DNA of 64,000 bases from Littorina saxatilis (GCF_037325665.1 NC_090258.1:42625837-42689836); one strand, 5' to 3'; counted from the first letter of the stretch, positions 23,048 to 35,335 are shown. The notes: generated by a model not told the origin, from the sequence alone. Made by a program: numbers and translations.

Positions 23048-23170
23048 GCCTCCTAAGAAACCAGAGATGATGTGTGATGAAGTGTTCACACAGCTCTTGC
23101 ATTCAGATATAAGGATTCTGGAGAGGATTCAGACTGAGTGGACATGCTACTTTACAGACTACCATGAAGA
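23048..23170 (+). CDS. Exon of an unrecognised protein in the 8.5-kb element
   Basis: After a T-rich acceptor (TTTTTTTCAG), one frame reads PPKKPEMMCDEVFTQLLHSD then IRILERIQTEWTCYFTDYHE, ending GA/gtaagt (phase 2). It joins in phase to the exon at 24496. The family is not recognised. Confidence 0.5.
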
Positions 23171-24341
23171 GTAAGTCACACATTTCTGTACCACTACCAA
23201 GTACCTGCTTGTGCCTATTAAATTGTTATTGTAAAATTGATTTATGATATAAATTGGCACTGGTGATAGTAGTTTGAAGCTGTGTAGATGTTTTTGGCAG
23301 AGAGATCTGCGTTTCACATTAGATGCACTTACAATCTAGATAGATACATTCAGCTATGTCAACACTTGTTACATCTGAATCTGAGAGTAGTGGCAGGAGA
23401 TGCAAGTTTATTGACACAAAAACATTACGGCTTTGTATAAAATAAATTCTTACATCTGTATGTATCCTTGCATGGTACAATATGTACTATTTATACAAAA
23501 TGGTACATAAAGCTTGGTTTTAGTTCTCTTTCTCTTCTCAAATCCTTTGCCACTATTCTTAAAGTAAATTACACAGTGTGAATGAACTAATGCAGCACAG
23601 GAAAGTAAAACAAAATTGCAAGATAAAATGAAATCATTACTAATTTACTGGAATTATTTTAAAGGCACATACAGTTATTCTTCCCTTGGCTCACCATCCT
23701 AGATCTTGCCAGGCTTTTACATGGAATAAGAATGAATCTGTTCACTCGGATACTTCTACATTCAACACCCTGGCTTCTTCCTGCTCAGAGTTAGATTTTG
23801 TTGTGGAAACCACTCTCAGATTAACAAAAATGTTACTTCTTTACTTCTGCTAGTGACTGTTGAGAAATTTGTTCAAAAACAAAATTCAACTATGCACATA
23901 AAGCAGTCACTGACTGTCAGGATGTCAATATTGTATGTGTCTGGGTGAAGTTATGTTCCTATCCCATACATGTACAACTGGCCAGATCTGAAATGGCCAA
24001 AATCAATGGGATCAACACACATCCCCAGAATCTTCATCACTGGAAAATGTGGTGGGTTGAATGTATTTTAATAAAAAGGCTGACAGGCGAGTGCTTTGGA
24101 TCCTGAAAGTTCTGTTTTGGACTGAAATCGAGACACATTTCCCAATGAAACTGTATAGCGTTGATGCTGAAGAGCGAAAGTGTGTGGGTTGAGGGCACAC
24201 TTGTTTTTGACTAAAATCGAGAAACATTTCTGCCGAGCACAAAGTTCATACACGCACAGATTTTTTTAATAGTTTAGATTACAATATCACACACACCATC
24301 CCCGATCCCAATGGTCATGTGAAGAGCAAGTGCTTCCTCAC

Positions 24342-24373
<32 letters not shown>

Positions 24374-24495
24374 GCTAAACACGTACACACCTTCTCCCCC
24401 CAACACACACCCTCCCCTCGCTAACCAAAACCCATCCCCGTCCGCACACAGTGAATACTGAACGTGCTCAGTTATATGTTTTCTTTATTTTTCAG

Positions 24496-24654
24496 GAAGG
24501 ACCGCTACATTAGGGGAAGGCTGCTTGCACCTTGGTTCCTGGGTTCGCTGGGGACGATGATCAAATTCAGAGTACCATCACAATTCTGTGCTTTTCCATC
24601 TGATTCGGCTGAGAATGCTTGCAGAGGTTTCTACACTACCCGTCATAAAAAGTA
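24496..24654 (+). CDS. Last exon of the same unrecognised protein, ended by a transposon
   Basis: TTTTTCAG/GAAGG joins to give E-KDRYIRGRLLAPWFLGSLG, TMIKFRVPSQFCAFP and SDSAENACRGF. The foldback element at 24634-27777 sits at a TA within what was GGT TTC TAG: joining the two flanks and one TA restores an immediate TAG. In the present sequence the frame runs seven codons further (YTTRHKK) to a stop at 24652-24654 inside the element. Confidence 0.5.
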
Positions 24655-25129
24655 GGCAGATGCGTTTGAGGGCAGATCTTACTGATGAGGCTGTTGATTG
24701 AAAAACCAAATATATGACTGAAAAGGCCATTAATTTCCCTACTTTATTCAGAAACAAAATTGGGTTTTCATGACGTAATGTCTATGCAGTGAAACCTGCA
24801 ACACAGACACCCCCCCTCCCCCAAATCAAATTCACAAAATCAAGCTTTCCGTGTTAAAATCAACAACACAAATCAGAACAACTAAACCGAAACATGTTTT
24901 GCATGTCATTAGACAGAACAATCAAATCTTTATCCAAAACAGTCCGTTTTGTTCACATATATCTTGTCTAACATGAACGCTATGGCATGCTGAGCATGTA
25001 GTTGTCAATCCTCTCAGTTTTTGAAGTCGTTTTAGCGGGTAATGAGACCAAAAATGGTACATTTCAGAACTCCTCAACGCATTGTCTTAAAACTGTCAGT
25101 GATTTGTGCTAACACACGTCGTTAAGTAC

Positions 25130-25906
25130 AAAAACAAGTCGCGTAAGGCGAAAATACAATATTTAGTCAAGTAGTTGTCGAACTCACAGAATGAAACTGA
25201 ACGCAATGCCATTTTTCAGCAAGACCGTATACTCGTAGCATCGTCAGTCCACCGCTCATGGCAAAGGCAGTGAAATTGACAAGAAGAGCGGGGTAGTAGT
25301 TGCGCTAAGAAGGATAGCACGCTTTTCTGTACCTCTCTTTGTTTTAACTTTCTGAGCGTGTTTTTAATCCAAACATATCATATCTATATGTTTTTGGAAT
25401 CAGGAATCGACAAGGAATAAGATGAAAGTGTTTTTAAATTGATTTGGAAAATTTATTTTTGATAATAATTTTTATATATTTAATTTTCAGAGCTTGTTTT
25501 TAATCCGAATATAACATATTTATATGTTTTTGGAATCAGCAAATGATGGAAAATAAGATAAACGTAAATTTGGATCGTTTTATAAATTTTTATTTTTTTT
25601 TACAATTTTCCGATTTTTAATGACCAAAGTCATTAATTAATTTTTAAGCCACCAAGGTGAAATGCAATACCGAACCCCGGGCTTCGTCGAAGAATACTTG
25701 ACCAAAATTTGAACCAATTTGGTTGAAAAATGAGGGCGTGACAGTGCCGCCTCAACTTTCACGAAAAGCCGGATATGACGTCATCAAAGACATTTATCAA
25801 AAAAATGAAAAAAACGTTCGGGGATTTCATACCCAGGAACTCTCATGTCAAATTTCATAAAGATCGGTCCAGTAGTTTAGTCTGAATCGCTCTACACACA
25901 CACACA

Positions 25907-25943
<37 letters not shown>

Positions 25944-26005
25944 CACGACCCTCGTCTCGATTCCCCCCTCTACGTTAAAATATTTAGTCAAAACTTGACT
26001 AAATA
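25130..26005 (-). mobile_element. TTTAGTCAAG repeat family, near-full copy (reverse)
   Basis: It runs from CAAGTCGCGTAAGGCGAAAA to TATTTAGTCAAAACTTGACT. It has the family core (TATGACGTCATCAAAGACAT, TCCAGTAGTTTAGTCTGAAT), an internal (CA)n and no coding frame. It is flanked by direct repeats of about 90 bp (25040-25129 and 26006-26098). Confidence 0.85.
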
Positions 26006-27056
26006 TAATGAGACCAAAAAATGGTACATTTCAGTAACTCCTCAACGCATTGTCTTAAAACTTGTCAGTGATTTGGGCTAACACATGTCGTTAAGTACAC
26101 ACGGAATCTCAAGTCATGTGAGATATTAGTTCTGCTGTTGTGCGACATGCCAGAACGAATTTTAAAAATAAAAATGTACCCTGTCCAATGAGCTGAATTT
26201 GTAAAAAAAAAATTAGCATGCATTAAGAAAAATGAAAGCTTCAATTTACCTTTAATTTCATACATTTTCAACTATGACTGTTCACAGCGCACTTGTACGC
26301 ACACAAACATTCTTGGAAAATGCTCTTTCAAGAGCCATGATCAGTTAAGCGTGTCAGCCGTGAGCTTTTCTAGGCGTAGGCCTACATTTGCGCTCAGCGC
26401 TCTGAATGAGGCAAAATATTAATTTTCGCGTTGAAATCCTCATACCGCCAATGTCTGATAAAATATGTACATGAAATTTAATTGTGTGGCGCATCTGTTA
26501 TTGTTCTTGAAGATAACAACAAATTAATTGTTTTTCAATGAGTCAGCGAAGACCTATCATCAATTTAAGAACTCTTTCTGGCATGTCAATTAACAGCAGA
26601 CTAATGTCTCAAATGACTTTAAAATCCGTATGAACTTTCCCACATGTGTTACTACTGTTAGCACAAATCACCGCAACGTTGAAGGCAATGCGTTCAGGAG
26701 TTACGAAAACGTACCGGTTTTTGTCTCATTACCCACTAAAACTGCCTTTTACAGCTTCTCAGAGGAATGACACCTACACAAATCAACATGCCTTAATGTC
26801 AGTGTTAGACCAGATATGTGAACAAAACTGACTGATTTGGATGCAGATTTGATTGTTTTTTCTATTGACGTGCAGAAGATGTTTTGTTTTGGCAGTTCTG
26901 ATTTTTTGTCAATTTTAACGCGGGAACATTGATTTTGCGAACTTGATTTTGCAGGGTGTCTGTGTTGTAGGTTCCACTGTATAAACACTATGTCATATAA
27001 ACCCAATCTGCTTTCTGAATAAGTTTGGGGAATGAATGACTTTTTTCAGTCATATA

Positions 27057-27696
27057 CAGGATAAACAAAAAAAATGTAACACTAAAACAATGCTAATAAC
27101 TTCTACATCTGTTGACCGAATCACTTCATTTTTAAGGTACATAAACCGCAGCCAGTGCATGACCCTTCCACAAAGTGGACATTTTGTAGATCAAATGTAA
27201 CTGGTCAAATGATGGTCTGACTTTTGTGCTCTATTTCAAGAAATAAATTCCAAATTTGGCGGTCGATTCACTAAAACGAAGTTTGACAGTTTGTAACCTT
27301 AATTAACAGTGCGACAGACCCGTGTGAAGCATGTTTAAAATGTAGAGTACGCTCATTTAAAAAAGAAATACACCAAGTTTGTTTGAGAATACTCCAAGTC
27401 CAAAACAGGGATTCCCAGGTCTGAATGTTGATTAAGGTATACTTTTGTGATTCGAATTGCCCCGAATGTTACAATCTTGAGCGCTTAGATCGGGCAAGTT
27501 TGGCTACCGCTCAATTTTAAAACCCGAACCGTTGAGTCGATCCCCAAAATTGGGAACTTAATTTAAAATTGCACAAAAGTCAGCCTATTTGATCTTCAAA
27601 ATTGTCACTTTGTAGAAGGGTCATGCATATGCTGAAGTTTATGTCCACAAATGTAGGTTATTAACTTGTGGGTTGCATTGTTTTTGGGTCAACCTG
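27057..27696. mobile_element. 640-bp TA-flanked MITE nested in the foldback element
   Basis: The ends CAGGATAAACAAAAAAAATG and (reverse) CAGGTTGACCCAAAAACAAT are flanked by TA. Inner inverted similarity includes TGACCCTT(C)(C/T)ACAAAGTG and GATCAAAT. The other arm of the host palindrome supplies the empty site (CCAAATATATGACTG). Confidence 0.8.
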
Positions 27697-27779
27697 TATT
27701 TGGTTTTTTTTAATAAACGGCGTCATCATAAAGATTTGCTCTCAAACGGATCTGCCTACTTTTTATGACGAGTATTATA

Positions 27780-29280
27780 GTTGGCTCAGTGGCTAAAGAA
27801 ACATTCTACAGGATGAATAAACAAACAAACAAATCTCATGATTCTCTGTGTTTTAATGTGTGTGTGTGTGTGTGTGTTTTGGGGAGTTTGTTTTGGTTTT
27901 TAGTGAGAGGATGGCTGGTGGTTTGGATGGGGTGAAAAGCTGAGTGACACTGTGATTGTGGATAATTAAATTGTTGTTGTTGCTGCTGTCAGTTTCAAGG
28001 CACCGTTCTTCTTGCAAACGCCAAGTTTGGCTTACTATTTTATATCTGCATGGGCTCTTACATGAGGTTAGGCCATCTATACACTTTGATACATACCAAA
28101 CATTTACATTCTGACTGGGTCATGTGCAAAGTTGGAATGTTTGAATGAATACATTTTGCGGATTGATGCCAGTAGAAGTTAAACAAATTAATTGATCAAA
28201 CATTCCAACACTTCAAAGTAAACACACGTGTGTTTGACAGCTGGTATATGTTAAAGTGGAGGGATGGTCTTATTCCACGTGAAGCCTGCATGCCACATCT
28301 GAGACGTTGAGCGAAATCGTTTACACAAAATATGCAATCATTGTTTATCATCATTTAAATTAAAACGTTCATACACAATGACACAACAAATGTTGTCGGA
28401 AACTCAAAAGAACACATGAAAGAATGAAAGATGATCAATGCAGCAAAACGCGCCACTTGTACAGAGTGGGTTACAATTTCATTCTTTGTTTAATTTAGCC
28501 TTCACATTTCCCTTATCATGTCTTATATTTTAACATCGTTCTGTTCTTGTCAGCTTGAAATGTTTGCAGTTTTTACTCACGAAACAGGTTAGTCTTCTGA
28601 AGTCAGTGCAACATCAAAGCTAAAATTTCACACATAGATGCATTTTGATGATCAGCTCTACCATACCGAAGCAATGCATTTAAACTGGCGCAGATTAATT
28701 TTCAAATGATGTTCAAGCAACAGCTAGCTTCCTTATAGACAGAGTGTCTAAGTTACAAAATATAGTCATCTCAGTATCCAACTTCATTACCTCTGTTTCT
28801 TTGCTTGCTTGGAAGAACTTCTCAGAGTGTTTGCGGCATTCATCAAACAAGATCATACACATTAAAATATTGTCACTTCCTACTCATTGAATAATGTATT
28901 CATTGTATCTAATTATTCATGTTAAAGACCAGCACTAAATTGCAATCATTTAAATATGTCACTGACATAAAGTATTCTACCCGATTTGGAAAAAAGGAAG
29001 AAAATCATAAGTGCATGATTCAAATCACTGATGATGTCTTGTAATTCGGTAGTGTTTCCAGTTAATCTTTTCTCTTTACATCTCACAATTCTTTTACTAG
29101 TTTATTTTGTAAGTAGAACACTAGGCCAAAACGTTGTTGGCTCCTTTTGTATGACATCACACATTTTCAAGGATTTGCTTGCTAACTTGCTTGTTTCTTA
29201 ATTTGTTTAATGATCGCTCCAAATTACATTCCATCCTTTATCTGGCACTCTTGTTCTCAACTTTGTCCCTCCCTCTTAGC
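27780..29280. other. No recognisable gene
   Basis: AT-rich sequence with no domain or clear repeat boundary. It is inside the myosin intron 1 and inside the candidate 8.5-kb element. Confidence 0.4.
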
Positions 29281-29302
29281 GGTTTAGAGTGAGAGGGAGA
29301 GA

Positions 29303-29344
<42 letters not shown>

Positions 29345-30500
29345 GTGTGTGCGTATGCCTGTGTGTGTGAGAGAGAGAGAGATAGAGAGAGTTGATCTAT
29401 TGTCTTGATTCCCTCATTCAATTTTCTTTTGTTGTATAGTGTAGAACTTAGACAGCTTCGTGACATACCTGTGGTGCGGTTTTATGGTCGTTTAACTCTC
29501 CATCGGTGAACCATGCAATTATTTCTCTTCAACGATTACTCGGTCTCTACTGACAACTCTAAACTCCACAAAACACGACTTTTTTCAGTTCAGAAATGTC
29601 AGTTTCGCTCCCATAAATTGAAACACAAACTTAAATACATCCATACATCATTGTCTGTTACAAAGTTCCAGCTTTGCTTTAAAATGCACAATCAGTATGA
29701 GGGACACGGACCTTTTCCCAGTACATACCGACTGAGCCATCACTCAAATCTTCGACGACACTGACTCAGCCTATATGCTGCGTACATCTCCCCGGTCGGG
29801 CAGTTTTAGCTCTCGTAATGTGCGGAAGAACTGAGAGAAACATTTGCGTTCTGCTTATGTTTGTCTTGTTTGCTCGCCAAAATAATATTGCATCGATCAA
29901 CCACTCAAGTTCGCACTGTTACCATGCTCCCAATCCCATGCTGGTTTGTTTACCACTTTCGAAGGTGAAGAGTTCACCGCGCCTGCGCAGTGACGGGGAT
30001 TCCCCGTGACGTCACTTGAAAGTTATGACCTACTCTTTTTGTTGGTAACTAAGTAGTCTCGACCAAGTTCGCTCTCATGCATTGCAGACTGACTAAATCT
30101 GTAGTTACGAACTGCGTAGTTCGAACCTACGTTTAGTTGCTAACTATAATAGTCTCCATTCATGCATTCCACTACAGAGCGCTTTAAACTTACACAATCA
30201 TAATACAAACAAGGAAAGAGAACTAAATCCGAATAAATTCAAACATGGTCACACACACCCACACACGCACGCACACACACATGCACACACACACACACAC
30301 ACACACACGCGCGCGCGCACACACACACACAATCTTTCTTTCGTCATTGTCAATGTTCAGGTAACCCGCAATGTCATTCCATGTACGCATACGTTATTCT
30401 AGTACAACACACACAGGCACATACACATCCTCACGAACGCCACACTTTAGTAGATAATACACGTGGCAGCGCCGATGACTCACCAATCATGGGATCTCCT

Positions 30501-30740
30501 TCAGAGGTCTAACTTAAACATGTGTGTTTTGAGGGCTGTTCTAAAAGCAGATGGTGACTGGGAATCCCTAATGCTCCGGGGGATTTTCTCCCAGACAAGA
30601 GGTCCCTGGTACTTGAAGGATCTCTCAAATCCATTGTTAGTTGATTTTCTGTTTCTTTTTGGTTTACTAAGTACATTGGTATCTGTTGCAGAGCGAAGAG
30701 AGGAGAGGTTTGAATATTTTGATAGCATCTCAGACTGCCC
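30501..30740 (-). mobile_element. LINE 3' coding fragment
   Basis: FERSFKYQGPLVWEKIPRSI then RDSQSPSAFRTALKTHMF matches the end of many LINE ORF2 proteins (YQG..LWN.LP..IR...S...FK..LK.H). The start is lost, and it lies in the myosin intron. Confidence 0.65.
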
Positions 30741-31198
30741 TTACAGTGTTCTCTCGAACCACTTGTGTAAAATGTGTTTTCTAACAATATTGAAGAAATA
30801 TCCCTCTATCAGTTACACTGTTGCAATATACACATCATGTTTGATAAATAAATGGCAGCATTTTTAAAGTTTTCTCTGAGGAATACTATGTTTTTCATGT
30901 GGCTTACCTGTATTCTGTAATGATGAAACAGTCAGGGTTGAAGATTTGCCCAAACTGATGTAAATACAGTTATGTGTTCATATTATATATATTTTGTTTT
31001 AACTTAAAGTCTCTGCACAAGAAAAAAAAACACACTTCATTTTCTTACAGAAAGGGTCACACAGATTATATAGTGTTCTTGACTTTGGCGTGATTATGAT
31101 AAACGGTAGAAAGGACTTGGGTTGTTTGTTGGCATGACATTGCAGTGGCTTTATTGGCAGGAGATGTGTTGTGATGGGTGATGTTGACGTGATTTCAG

Positions 31199-31322
31199 GC
31201 AATGCATGCGGGACGAGAAGCGACGGTTGGAAGTGCGCATTTCCGAGTTGGAGGATGAGCTGGAAGACGAGCACACCAACCTTGAACAGGCCAATGACAA
31301 GGCTCGCAAGTCAATGATCGCG
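31199..31322 (+). CDS. Non-muscle myosin rod exon 2 of 6
   Basis: TTTCAG/GCAATG joins in phase to exon 1. It reads CMRDEKRRLEVRISELEDEL then EDEHTNLEQANDKARKSMIA, matching the DEKRRLEARI..LEEELEEE rod block. It ends GCG/gtcagt (phase 0). A few residues (the usual N.A.GKS) are shortened at the junction. A 9.9-kb intron separates it from exon 1. Confidence 0.85.
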
Positions 31323-31710
31323 GTCAGTTGCAAAACATCATGTTCGTGTTTAATGTTTTAAAATTTAGGAACACAGAACAAGAAGCCGTGTCCGAAGTGT
31401 GTATTTGTTTGAATGTACCTCAGCCTGTCATTTCCCATTTTCCTGGGTAGATTATCATTATCATCTTAGATTAAAATGCTTGTGATGTAATTGTTGTCAT
31501 ATTTGTTCATGACATTCTCACAACACGAACTTAAAGGCTAAAATCATACTTTCTGGGTGAGCCCCCAGGACACAATTTTAGATGGGTTTTTCGTGATTTA
31601 TTCCTGGAATGTCTGTGTTATCACTATTTGACTGTCAGGTTTAATTTTGTTGTTGTTGAAAACTGTGGTTTGCAAGTCTGAACATTGTGTACTTGGCCTT
31701 TCACGTGCAG

Positions 31711-31919
31711 ATGGAGCAGATGACCTCGGACCTTGCTGCGGAGCGCTCGGTGTCGCAGAAGCGGGAGAACCAGCGCCTGGCGTTGGAGCGTCAGAACAAG
31801 GACATGCGTGAGAAGCTGCAGGAGCTGGAGGGTCAGAACCGGACGCGCACCAAGGCCACCATTGCCGCTCTGGAGGGCAAGATCGCCAACCTGGAAGACC
31901 AGCTGGACCTGGAGGCAAA
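31711..31919 (+). CDS. Non-muscle myosin rod exon 3 of 6
   Basis: The best preserved exon: [40 protein letters not shown], then [18 protein letters not shown]. It is GC-rich unlike its surroundings and follows the heptad pattern. The donor is AAA/gtcagt (phase 2), and the acceptor is CGTGCAG. Confidence 0.9.
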
Positions 31920-32459
31920 GTCAGTGCTTTAAACATCAAGATTTTGGACAAGATTTGAAGAAACAAAATTATGTTAAAACATATGAGTTTTCTTGTCTAA
32001 CCTTCTTCATTTTACAGTGATAACTTAAATGTAAATAGTTTCACGAAGACCACCATGTAGACTGAGAAGACCACCATGTAGACTGAGAAGAAAAACAGAA
32101 TGGAATCGTTACCGAATAGCGAAACAGGTTGAAGGGTTGGTAAAAACCAACAACCAACCAGTACTCTCGAAATGAAGTTCATGTTTTCATTGCAATGCTT
32201 CTCATTCTTTCAGGTGCCAGGAACCTTGTTCTGCATGACTCTCACTTCTCACCGTGTCTTTTTCTTCAAATATATATCTGCTCCTACTGCACGTTATGCT
32301 TTGTATTTCAGTTTGTGCAGTAAGATACTTTCTTTTGACATCATGTTCACGAAAGGCTGATATAAAGGTGAGATTGTGTCATGTGTACATCTTTTGTGTG
32401 GGGTAGGCCACTTTTTGTTTCTCCCTCTTTTAGAAACTTACAATTGAATGTCGGATATA

Positions 32460-33003
32460 GTTAGAATGATGCTTACTGCAGTTGTTATTGTTGAAATGAA
32501 GTTATGTACAGTCCACTAGTTTGAGTGCGTCCTTGTAGTTAGAACGATGCTTACTGCAGTTGTTATTGTTGAAATGAAGTGATGTACAGTCCACTAGTTT
32601 GAGTGCGTCCTTGTAGTTAGAACGATGCTTACTGCAGTTGTTATTGTTGAAATGAAGTGATGTACAGTCCACTAGTTTGAGTGCGTCCTTGTAGTTAGAA
32701 CGATGCTTACTGCAGTTGTTATTGTTGAAATGAAGTGATGTACAGTCCACTAGTTTGAGTGCGTCCTTGTAGTTAGAACGATGCTTACTGCAGTTGTTAT
32801 TGTTGAAATGAAGTGATGTACAGTCCACTAGTTTGAGTGCGTCCTTGTAGTTAGAACGATGCTTACTGCAGTTGTTATTGTTGAAATGAAGTGATGTACA
32901 GTCCACTAGTTTGAGTGCGTCCTTGTAGTTAGAATGATGCTTACTGCAGTTGTTATTGTTGAAATGAAGTTATGTACAGTCCACTAGTTTGAGTGCGTCC
33001 TTT
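32460..33003. repeat. 78-bp minisatellite, seven units
   Basis: Units start GTTAGAACGATGCTTACTGC and are almost identical. It lies in the intron between myosin exons 3 and 4 and makes a spurious repeat frame on the minus strand. Confidence 0.97.
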
Positions 33004-33189
33004 AGATGTGAACGATGGGTGATTTCTGCTTGTTTGGTGGTTGTATATTTGTCAGTTTTCCCATATAGTCACTCTGTCTAGCAGTGTCTGTGGTCCGCCT
33101 GACAATCCTCACTTGTTAAGCTGCAGCAAAGTTTCTGCCATGAAGGCTTTAAAAGGTAGCCGATAAGAACTGTGGCGTGGCTGTTTCAG

Positions 33190-33283
33190 GGAGAGGGCAG
33201 CTCTGACACGGGCAAACCACAAGATGTACAAACGTGGGAAAGAACTGGATGAGCGCAGAAGTACTGATCAGTGCAAGGAACAG
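33190..33283 (+). CDS. Non-muscle myosin rod exon 4 of 6
   Basis: TTTCAG/GGAGAGG joins exon 3 in phase to give LEAK/ERAALTRANHKMYKRGKE then LDERRSTDQCKEQ. Relatives have about five more residues (M.M.LE) before DERRHADQYKEQ, and several conserved positions are altered (Gly in KRGKE). It ends CAG/gtgggt. Confidence 0.8.
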
Positions 33284-34223
33284 GTGGGTCGGTCTTGCTT
33301 CACTGCTTAACTCCTGCTTTTCCTCTTTCAACGTGCACCAGTGGCAAGATATTTCAGTTATATTTTTCAGTTATTATAAAGTTTGCCTGCTAAAATAAAA
33401 GTTTACATACGCCAATGGTGGGTTCAAATCGCATCTTGCGAATTTAAAATTACTTTTCACCCTCCCGCCTGGCGATCTTAAATTTTGAAGCTGCAAACGC
33501 ATGCATTCTGAACGGCCGGCGAACATATAGCTCTCGCGTGTTTCGTCTGCTACAAGGCGCCATCTTGTGACGCTATGCCTGTCCACACGTTTGAGCAACA
33601 ATGTGGAGATAAGTAGACACTTTCACTCCATCGCCGGAGAAAAAACGTAAAACATACAATAAAAGAGTATTTATTCCATTCTTTCCATACCATCCCGAAG
33701 AAGGCAGTTACATGCTGAAATATTGATTTAAACTTACCTAACCTGGTTACTGGTGTGTTTTCTTTTTATTTAAATATAAGAGTTTGTCAATAATGACAAA
33801 ACGACAATGAAAAACGTCAAAGGAAAGCTGGAACCTGAATGACAGGGACTGTCAATAAGAACAAGCTTGACTTGTGTTCGACGAAACGAAACAAGAAGTG
33901 CATTGCACATGCCGACATGGTAACAAACCCAAGCAAAAAGGATTGAGCAGATTCAAGCTTGTACACATCCATGACCACGAACGGTCTGTGTTTGACGTTT
34001 GGCTTAATTCACACTACATCGTCTTCCAATAAATGCTGCTAAGAAAAATCATGTTAAAAGTGTGTCATGCTGTTCAGTTATGTGTTTTGCTGAAGTAATG
34101 CGTATTTTCTTGAACAGAAAACTATATCTGAATGTGTGTAGGGTTATTATGTGCATTGTCAGTGTGAGCTGTTGTGTGAGTGAAGCGTGCTAAGAAACCG
34201 CTCTGAGTCCACATCTGCTGTAG

Positions 34224-34361
34224 AAACAGGCGGACGAGGCAGAGGAGGAGGTGGCTTGCGTCAACGCCGAGAAGCGCAAAGTGCAGCGTGATCTGGACGA
34301 TTAAATGGAGCAAAACGAAGTCCTGGTGCGCGAGTCGAAGTCCCTCAGAAAGTACAGGCAG
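34224..34361 (+). CDS. Non-muscle myosin rod exon 5 of 6, with premature stop
   Basis: KQADEAEEEVACVNAEKRK, then VQRDLDD, then TAA (34302-34304), then MEQNEVLVRESKSLRKYRQ in the same frame. Relatives read DLDDMMEQNEVLQREV...LK without a stop. The usual VDKANSR.. stretch before LKRQLDEAEEE is missing. Confidence 0.8.
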
Positions 34362-34375
34362 GTACGCAGCAAAGA

Positions 34376-35335
34376 GATGCATCCGTCTTGTTTTAGTGTT
34401 GAGTTAGTGTTGAGAGTGAATGTGTGGTCACAGTACTGTAAGAGATTCATCCGTCTTGTTTTAGTGGTGTGTTAGTGTTGGGAGTTAGTGTGTGGTCAAA
34501 GTACTGTAAGAGATTCATCCGTCTTGTTTTAGTGGTGTGTTAGTGTTGAGAGTTAGTGTGTGGTCAAAGTACTGTAAGAGATTCGTCCGTCTTGTTTTAG
34601 TGGTGTGTTAGTGTTGAGAGTTAGTGTGTGGTCACAGTACTGTAAGAGATTCATCCGTCTTGTTTTAGTGGTGTGTTAGTGTTGAGAGTTAGTGTGTGGT
34701 CAAAGTACTGTAAGAGATTCATCCGTCTTGTTTTAGTGGTGTGTTAGTGTTGAGAGTTAGTGTGTGGTCAAAGAACTGTAAGAGATTCATCCGTCTTGTT
34801 TTAGTGGTGTGTTAGTGTTGAGAGTTAGTGTGTGGTCAAAGTACTGTAAGAGATTCATCCGTCTTGTTTTAGTGGTGTGTTAGTGTTGAGAGTTAGTGTG
34901 TGGTCACAGTACTGTAAGAGATTCATCCGTCTTGTTTTAGTGGTGTGTTAGTGTTGAGAGTTAGTGTGTGGTCACAGTACTGTAAGAGATTCATCCGTCT
35001 TGTTTTAGTGGTGTGTTAGTGTTGAGAGTTAGTGTGTGGTCACAGTACTGTAAGAGATTCATCCGTCTTGTTTTAGTGGTGTGTTAGTGTTGAGAGTTAG
35101 TGTGTGGTCAAAGTACTGTAAGAGATTCATCCGTCTTGTTTTAGTGGTGTGTTAGTGTTGAGAGTTAGTGTGTGGTCAAAGTACTGTAAGAGATTCATCC
35201 GTCTTGGTTTAGTGTTGAGTTAGTGTTGAGAGTTAGTGTGTGGTCAAAGTACTGTAAGAGATGCATCTGTCTTGTTTTAGTCTTGATTTAGTGTTGAGAG
35301 TTAGTGTGTGGTCAAAGTACTGCAAGAGGTGCATA
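34376..35335. repeat. 68-bp minisatellite, about 14 units
   Basis: Units start AGAGATTCATCCGTCTTGTT. The array begins about 15 bp after the donor of myosin exon 5. Confidence 0.95.

Larger units (their letters stand above)
24634..27777. mobile_element. Long foldback (palindromic) element with TA target, containing two later insertions
   Basis: The left end CACTACCCGTCATAAAAAGT and right end (reverse) TAATACTCGTCATAAAAAGT are TIRs next to TA duplications at 24632 and 27778. Inverted similarity continues through almost the whole element: AGGCAGATGCGTTTGAGGGC, CCTGCAACACAGACACC, GGGTAATGAGAC, GACATGCCAGAA and TTTAATTTCAT all recur inverted, giving arms near 790 bp around a centre near 26350. 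The left arm is split by a repeat copy (25130-26005), the right arm by a MITE (27057-27696). No coding frame was found. Ends and TA target suggest a Tc1/mariner-type non-autonomous element. Confidence 0.75.
21634..30175. mobile_element. Possible 8.5-kb element bounded by ~130-bp inverted repeats
   Basis: GTAGTGGAATGCATGAATGG at 21634 is matched in reverse by CCATTCATGCATTCCACTAC ending at 30175. Similarity (roughly 75%) continues inward for about 130 bp on each side (TTAGT..C.AACTA, TGCATTGC). Both outer flanks look like pieces of one retroposon tail, consistent with a single insertion into it. Inside are a candidate gene (22045-24660) and nested elements. No transposase was recognised and no target duplication is clear. 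Two independent oppositely oriented small elements would give the same picture. Confidence 0.45.

Noticed and set aside
32502-32906. 134-codon minus frame with identical 26-residue repeats
   Set aside because: The 78-bp minisatellite unit is a multiple of three and stop-free in one frame; no start context or splice support.
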